Below, piece after piece: positions 5,024-6,483 of a stretch of 6,483 nucleotides of DNA. Position 1 is the stretch's first letter, and the number at the start of each line of letters is the position of its first letter. Where the stretch lies: assembly GCA_005792225.1 (NCBI GenBank), contig SXSP01000448.1:1-6483 (forward strand), given 5' to 3'. This stretch comes from Bdellovibrionales bacterium. GTDB lineage: Bacteria > Bdellovibrionota > Bdellovibrionia > Bdellovibrionales > JAMPXM01. The notes under the pieces are model-generated. The model saw nothing but the letters and a program-made list of their open reading frames with translations, was not told where the DNA came from and did no database searches. The position numbers and the translations under genes are program-made.

Positions 5024-6048
5024 GAAAGATCAATGTCGGCGTCGTCGGCGCGACGGGTGTTGTCGGAGAAACGTTCCTGAACCTGATCGATGAGCGCGAG
5101 TTCCCGTTTGGTGAACTCCGCCTCTTCGCCAGCGAGAACTCCCTCGGACAAACTCGAAAATGCGCGGACCAAGAGTTTCCGGTCCAGACGCTGACGGAAG
5201 GCTGCTTCAACGGCCTCGATCTCGTGTTCTTTTCAAGCGGCGACGACATCAGTCAAGAGTGGGCACCGAAGGCGGTTGCCGCGGGCGCCTACGCCGTCGA
5301 CAACTCGGCCGCATTCCGAATGGATTCTAAATTTCCCCTGATCGTTCCTGACGTGACTGGCGACCTTCTTCCGAAAGCTTCGGCCACTTCGAACGACGGC
5401 GCCACGATCATCGCGAACCCGAATTGCTCGACGATTCAACTCGTCGTCGCCCTCGCGCCGCTGGCGAAGAAATACGGACTTAAGTCGGTTCGCGTGGCGA
5501 GCTACCAATCCGTCAGCGGCGCCGGCCGCAACGGAATCGAAGAACTCCTCACCACCACTCGGGTCGCACTCGAAGGCGAGGAAATCACGAAGAGCGCCAC
5601 CTTCCCCGCCCCGATCGCGTTCAACTGCATCCCGCAGATCGGCCGCATCGGAGAAGACGGTTTTTGCACCGAAGAAACAAAGATCATGAAGGAGACGGCA
5701 AAGATCCTTCGTCTTCCTTCACTTCCCGTGTCGGCTTTCACGGTTCGCGTTCCCACTCTGAATTCTCACGCCGAAGCCGTCTGGGCGACGCTCGAGAAAA
5801 ACGTGACGTCTCTAAATGAGATCACCGGCACTCTCGCGGGGGCTCCGGGAGTTGAGCTCGTCGACGAAAGTCCTGGCTACCCCATGCAAACCAGCGCCTC
5901 GGGACAAGATCCCGTTTATGTTGGACGTGTCCATCGCGATCACGCTGATCCCAACACTTGGCTCATGTGGGTCGTCTCCGACAATCTCCGGAAAGGCGCT
6001 GCCCTCAACGGAATCCAAATCGCCGAGCATATTTTTGACTTAAAATAA
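5020..6048 (+). CDS. asd: Aspartate-semialdehyde dehydrogenase
   Basis: Cytoplasmic NADPH-dependent enzyme that reduces L-aspartyl phosphate to L-aspartate 4-semialdehyde. This is the branch point to diaminopimelate/lysine, threonine and methionine, and thus also to peptidoglycan. The 342 aa are full length for the family. Visible features are the nucleotide-binding loop GATGVVG (10-16), the catalytic cysteine in NPNCST (Cys136), the substrate-binding region SYQSVSGAGRNGIEEL (161-176, with Gln163), and RVPTLNSH (243-250), which supplies the conserved Arg243 and the general-base His250. A late GAALNGIQIAEH helix (326-337) matches the conserved C-terminus. The GTG start is chosen because MRKINVGVVGATG is the normal N-terminus and GAGGAG lies 8 nt upstream. 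It overlaps pssA by four bases, so its output is probably tied to phospholipid gene expression. No terminator is obvious after the stop. Confidence 0.97.
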   Translation: MRKINVGVVGATGVVGETFLNLIDEREFPFGELRLFASENSLGQTRKCADQEFPVQTLTEGCFNGLDLVFFSSGDDISQEWAPKAVAAGAYAVDNSAAFRMDSKFPLIVPDVTGDLLPKASATSNDGATIIANPNCSTIQLVVALAPLAKKYGLKSVRVASYQSVSGAGRNGIEELLTTTRVALEGEEITKSATFPAPIAFNCIPQIGRIGEDGFCTEETKIMKETAKILRLPSLPVSAFTVRVPTLNSHAEAVWATLEKNVTSLNEITGTLAGAPGVELVDESPGYPMQTSASGQDPVYVGRVHRDHADPNTWLMWVVSDNLRKGAALNGIQIAEHIFDLK

Positions 6049-6070
6049 GCACCGTGCTGGAATTGAGATT

Positions 6071-6483
6071 ATGCACAAGTCTCAAGTCCGCCCCCAGACG
6101 AAGGTCGTAAGCAAACTTCGTTCATTTATGTCTCCCGCGCTTGCGGGAGCCTTCGTCTTCGCCGCGGGCTCGATGGCGAACGCCACCGTCACGATCGGTT
6201 CCGTCGGAAACGCGTCGTTTGTGGACCAGACGACCTCGCCCTGGGTTATTTATGGCGGACTTGCGGGCCCACCGCCCACACAGTTCATTACCGGACTCTA
6301 CAACAACTGTGAAATCGCGACCGGCGGCCTCGCCCCCTGCAACAGTTCACGGATTCACATGGAAGCACTCCTCACGATCAGCTTTCGATCCGATTCCGGA
6401 ACGGGTCGCCCCGCCCTCTTCTACACCGGGGGCACGACGCCGGTTTTGATTCAGCCCGATATTTCGTCTCCGACTTCGGCGAC
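6071..6483 (+). CDS. Secreted protein of unknown function, 3' end outside window
   Basis: An open frame starts at ATG 6071 and continues without a stop to the window edge (137 codons plus two bases), so the gene is partial. The N-terminus is a long Sec signal peptide: a basic n-region (1-17, with K3, R7, K11, K15 and R17), a hydrophobic core (about 19-33) and a likely cleavage after ANA at 36-38. The mature part begins TVTIGSVGNASF and is rich in Gly, Thr, Ser and Pro with beta-like stretches. It contains two cysteines (80 and 90) in NNCEIATGGLAPCN that could form a disulfide. No family is recognised. Only a weak GGAA (6059-6062) precedes the start. The gap to asd is 22 nt, so it may be read from the same transcript. 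Codon use (many GCG, CGC, GCC and ACG) agrees with the neighbouring genes. Confidence 0.75.
   Translation, partial: MHKSQVRPQTKVVSKLRSFMSPALAGAFVFAAGSMANATVTIGSVGNASFVDQTTSPWVIYGGLAGPPPTQFITGLYNNCEIATGGLAPCNSSRIHMEALLTISFRSDSGTGRPALFYTGGTTPVLIQPDISSPTSA

Noticed and set aside
6048..6058. Palindrome AGCACCGTGCT right after the asd stop
   Set aside because: Short stem with a minimal loop and no following T-run. It is not a convincing terminator and could be chance.
6141..6449. 102-codon plus-strand frame near the window end
   Set aside because: It is out of frame with the open frame from 6071, which has a signal peptide. The product is a Pro/Arg/Ser-rich shadow.
1..6483. Mobile elements, CRISPR arrays, tRNA or rRNA genes, defence or toxin modules
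   Set aside because: I saw no transposase, integrase, regularly spaced repeats, tRNA-like cloverleaf or toxin/antitoxin pair on either strand. The window reads as core chromosome.

Overview
The window is an ordinary-looking chromosomal stretch from a Gram-negative, GC-rich bacterium. It holds eight protein genes and no RNA genes, mobile elements or CRISPR. The Gram-negative call rests on two proteins with lipoprotein signal peptides (one a DsbA-like thiol oxidoreductase), a Sec-exported protein with an outer-membrane-like C-terminus, and phospholipid genes. The style of the exported hypotheticals and the kinase/PssA/Asd gene order remind me of Bdellovibrio-type bacteria (Bdellovibrionota). 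That placement is a guess from memory, not a demonstrated one.

Layout: (1) 39-839, minus: a DsbA-family thioredoxin-fold lipoprotein (CPFC active site), probably starting at a TTG codon behind a perfect GGAGGA. (2) A 178-bp divergent gap leads to 1018-1716, plus, a helical lipoprotein of unknown function with a poly-Lys C-terminus. It is followed by 1801-2301, plus, a membrane-anchored small beta domain with two cysteines. The ribosome-binding site of the latter lies inside a long predicted hairpin. (3) 2298-3122, minus, is an exported protein that may be a small outer-membrane beta-barrel. It converges on the previous gene with overlapping stop codons. (4) After a 273-bp divergent gap (3123-3395) comes a plus-strand cluster: a SEC59/DGK1/VTE5-like CTP-dependent lipid kinase (3396-4046), pssA phosphatidylserine synthase (4088-5023) and asd aspartate-semialdehyde dehydrogenase (5020-6048). 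(5) A secreted protein opens at 6071 and runs off the window end.

Functionally, the clearest unit is kinase-like gene, pssA, asd. The first two act on membrane lipids: one probably phosphorylates an isoprenoid alcohol or diacylglycerol using CTP, the other makes phosphatidylserine from CDP-diacylglycerol. Asd supplies the branch point for diaminopimelate/lysine, threonine and methionine. pssA and asd overlap by GTGA, and the asd ribosome-binding site is written in the codons of PssA's acidic tail, so translational coupling is likely. The left half is an envelope neighbourhood (lipoproteins, periplasmic thiol chemistry, an outer-membrane candidate).

I did not find a clear novel system. The items most worth a second look are the hairpin over the start of the 1801 gene, the unrecognised envelope proteins, the substrate of the lipid kinase, and the pssA-asd junction.
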